Positions 62,576 through 64,000 of a DNA stretch of 64,000 nt are shown here, in pieces. The first letter of the stretch is position 1. The number at the start of each line of letters is the position of its first letter. The notes beneath the pieces were generated by a model. The model did not search any database and was not told where the DNA came from. It saw only the letters and a list, made by a program, of their open reading frames with translations. The position numbers and the translations under genes were made by a program. The DNA is from Gammaproteobacteria bacterium (GTDB lineage Bacteria; Pseudomonadota; Gammaproteobacteria; Steroidobacterales; Foliamicaceae): contig VXYS01000004.1 in assembly GCA_009845905.1 (NCBI GenBank), positions 87,285 through 151,284 of the forward strand, in the 5' to 3' direction.

Positions 62576-63937
62576 ATGACCAGCACCCCACGCCTCCTTC
62601 TTGCTGCGTTCGTTCTATCACTTGCCGGGCCTCTATCCGCAGCGGACTACAACCGTGCCGCAGACTACCGGCCTTTCCCCGGCTACACGCTGATCCACGC
62701 GGGAACGCTGCTGGCCGTGCCCGGCGAACAGCCCGACGCCAGGCAGACGGTGGTCGTGCGCGATGGCCGGGTGGTCGCCATCGAAGACGGCTGGATCGAG
62801 CGGGTGTCCGGCGATGACGAGTCGCCGACCAGGGTTCTCGACCTGCGCGACCGGTTCGTGATGCCCGGCTTCATCGACCTGCACGTGCACCTGCTTTCGC
62901 AGTCGGGCGACGAACGCAAAAACCAGTTTGTCGAGCGGTCCGACTCGTACTTCGCTCTGCAGGGCTCGCAGTTCGCGCGCTGGACCCTGGAAGCTGGTTT
63001 CACCACCGTGCGCGACCTCGGCGCCCGCGGGCATGCGATCTTCGCGTTGCGGGACGGGGTTCGCGACGGTCTTGTACCCGGTCCGCGCATCCTGGCGTCC
63101 GGCCAGGCCATAACACCAAGCGGCGGCCACGGCGATATCCACGGATTTCGCATCGAAATATTGCGTGCCTTGCCGGCGCTGGGAACCTGCGATGGGCCCG
63201 ACGATTGCCGCAGGGCCGTGCGCCAGATGGTCAAGCGCGGCGCGGACGTCATAAAGGTCACCGCGACCGGCGGCGTATTGAGCGAGACCGCGACCGGTAC
63301 CGGCCAGCAGTTCACGCAGGAGGAACTCGATGCCATTGCCGAGACGGCGCATGCGCTCGGCCGCAAGGTCACCGCGCATGCGCACGCCAAGGAAGGCATT
63401 GAAGCCGCCTTGAGGGCCGGTTTCGATTCCATCGAGCACGCCATGTGGGCCGACGAGGGGACGATGGAACTGTTCCTTGAAATGGACGCGTGGATGGTGC
63501 CCACGGTTTATCCCATCACGGCGGTAGGCGACACGCCCGAAAAGATGAGGGCCGGTCCCTTCGGCAACCTGCCACCGCCGATCATGGCCAAGCTACTTGA
63601 ACTTGGGCGTCAGCCCAAGGACATGGTGGCCCTGGCCCACAGCATGGGCGTGAAGATCGCGCTGGGCACCGATTCGGCCGTCTCTCCGCACGGCGAGAAC
63701 GCCAACGAGTTCATCGAATACGTCAACGCCGGGATGACGCCGATGCAGGCCCTGATGTCGGGCACGGTCCACGCCGCCGAAGCCACCGGAATCTCCGATC
63801 TGACGGGCTCCCTCGAACCCGGTAAGGCCGCCGACCTGGTGGCGCTTGCGGGCAACCCGCTCGACGACATCAGCGCGGTGCTGGACGTGCGCCTGGTGAT
63901 GCGCGACGGCATCGTATTCAAACACCTGGAGGACTAG
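62576..63937 (+). CDS. Exported metal-dependent amidohydrolase
   Basis: A 453-residue enzyme of the imidazolonepropionase/prolidase-like amidohydrolase group. Metal-binding residues are in FIDLHVHLLS, the bridging Lys in ADVIKVTATGG, then HAHAKEG, SIEHAMW and LGTDSAVSPHGENA. A signal peptide ends near PLSAAD. Relatives cleave dipeptides such as Xaa-Pro or other amides. ATG at 62576 follows GAGGAGGG. The next gene starts three bases later and may be in the same operon. Confidence 0.9.
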   Translation: MTSTPRLLLAAFVLSLAGPLSAADYNRAADYRPFPGYTLIHAGTLLAVPGEQPDARQTVVVRDGRVVAIEDGWIERVSGDDESPTRVLDLRDRFVMPGFIDLHVHLLSQSGDERKNQFVERSDSYFALQGSQFARWTLEAGFTTVRDLGARGHAIFALRDGVRDGLVPGPRILASGQAITPSGGHGDIHGFRIEILRALPALGTCDGPDDCRRAVRQMVKRGADVIKVTATGGVLSETATGTGQQFTQEELDAIAETAHALGRKVTAHAHAKEGIEAALRAGFDSIEHAMWADEGTMELFLEMDAWMVPTVYPITAVGDTPEKMRAGPFGNLPPPIMAKLLELGRQPKDMVALAHSMGVKIALGTDSAVSPHGENANEFIEYVNAGMTPMQALMSGTVHAAEATGISDLTGSLEPGKAADLVALAGNPLDDISAVLDVRLVMRDGIVFKHLED

Positions 63938-63939
63938 AC

Positions 63940-64000
63940 ATGACTCCGATTCGCTCCCCTATGTTCGCCACGCTGCTCCTTGCGTTCACGGCGGCATCCA
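63940..64000 (+). CDS. Start of an exported protein, cut by the window end
   Basis: An ATG at 63940, just after the amidohydrolase stop and following GGAGGACT, begins MTPIRSPMFATLLLAFTAAS, which looks like a signal peptide. Only 20 codons are visible, so the function is unknown. Confidence 0.6.
   Translation, partial: MTPIRSPMFATLLLAFTAAS

Overview
The window is GC-rich, gene-dense bacterial DNA. It suggests an uncultured, probably aquatic, aerobic gammaproteobacterium. The reasons are the gene order fabG-acpP-fabF-mltG-tmk-holB-pilZ, a type II secretion pseudopilin operon, a full System I cytochrome c maturation operon, and three TonB-dependent receptors. Many neighbouring genes are joined by four-base stop/start overlaps (ATGA or GTGA), and GTG starts are common. 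The species cannot be named from this sequence.

Layout. 1-531: end of a PQQ quinoprotein. 571-5215 (minus): gspG-H-I-J-K-L-M. 5270-10700 (plus): fatty acid synthesis and cell-envelope/replication housekeeping genes. 10715-22297: an ArnT-like glycosyltransferase, a ferredoxin-NADP reductase-like flavoprotein, a TlpA thioredoxin next to a BNR-repeat protein, a lipid-modification cluster (flavoprotein, DUF1365, cyclopropane synthase, with a divergent desaturase) and a saccharopine-dehydrogenase/DUF4166 protein. 22354-29071 (minus): ccmABCDEFGHI, split by a repeat element between ccmB and ccmC. 29080-34252: an MDR oxidoreductase, a methyltransferase with a small coupled protein, a dienelactone hydrolase and a lipoprotein D-aminoacylase. 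34390-45692: a LysR regulator, a large TonB receptor, gamma-glutamyltranspeptidase, a diaminopentanoate-dehydrogenase-like enzyme, an aminotransferase and a TRAP transporter, which looks like a peptide/amino acid scavenging block. 45825-51813: two NCS2-type permeases, each with an unusual C-terminal regulatory-looking domain, flanking a YciI protein and a two-subunit Rieske dioxygenase. 51803-54041 (minus): a compact RiPP locus. 54258-56456: a TonB receptor divergent from that locus. 56745-58110: two toxin-antitoxin modules, one with a shortened antitoxin. 58160-58476 (minus): a tRNA-Leu gene interrupted by a group I intron. 58558-64000: an NSS transporter, a third TonB receptor, a metal amidohydrolase and the start of another exported protein.

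Two features stand out. First, the tRNA-Leu(UAA) gene carries a 233-nt group I intron at the U34/A35 position, the site used by the well-known cyanobacterial and plastid intron. Its core resembles the proteobacterial (Azoarcus) tRNA intron. Second, the RiPP locus encodes a 77-residue precursor with two identical nine-residue cores (GGNFVSAPP), a radical SAM/SPASM enzyme of the FxsB/GrrM/XyeB cyclophane-forming type, and a partner that may be a 2-oxoglutarate oxygenase. The two core repeats are identical in protein but differ at seven of nine codons, which argues for selection on the peptide. No CRISPR array, rRNA gene, insertion sequence or phage region was seen. No gene-free stretch exceeds about 300 bases.
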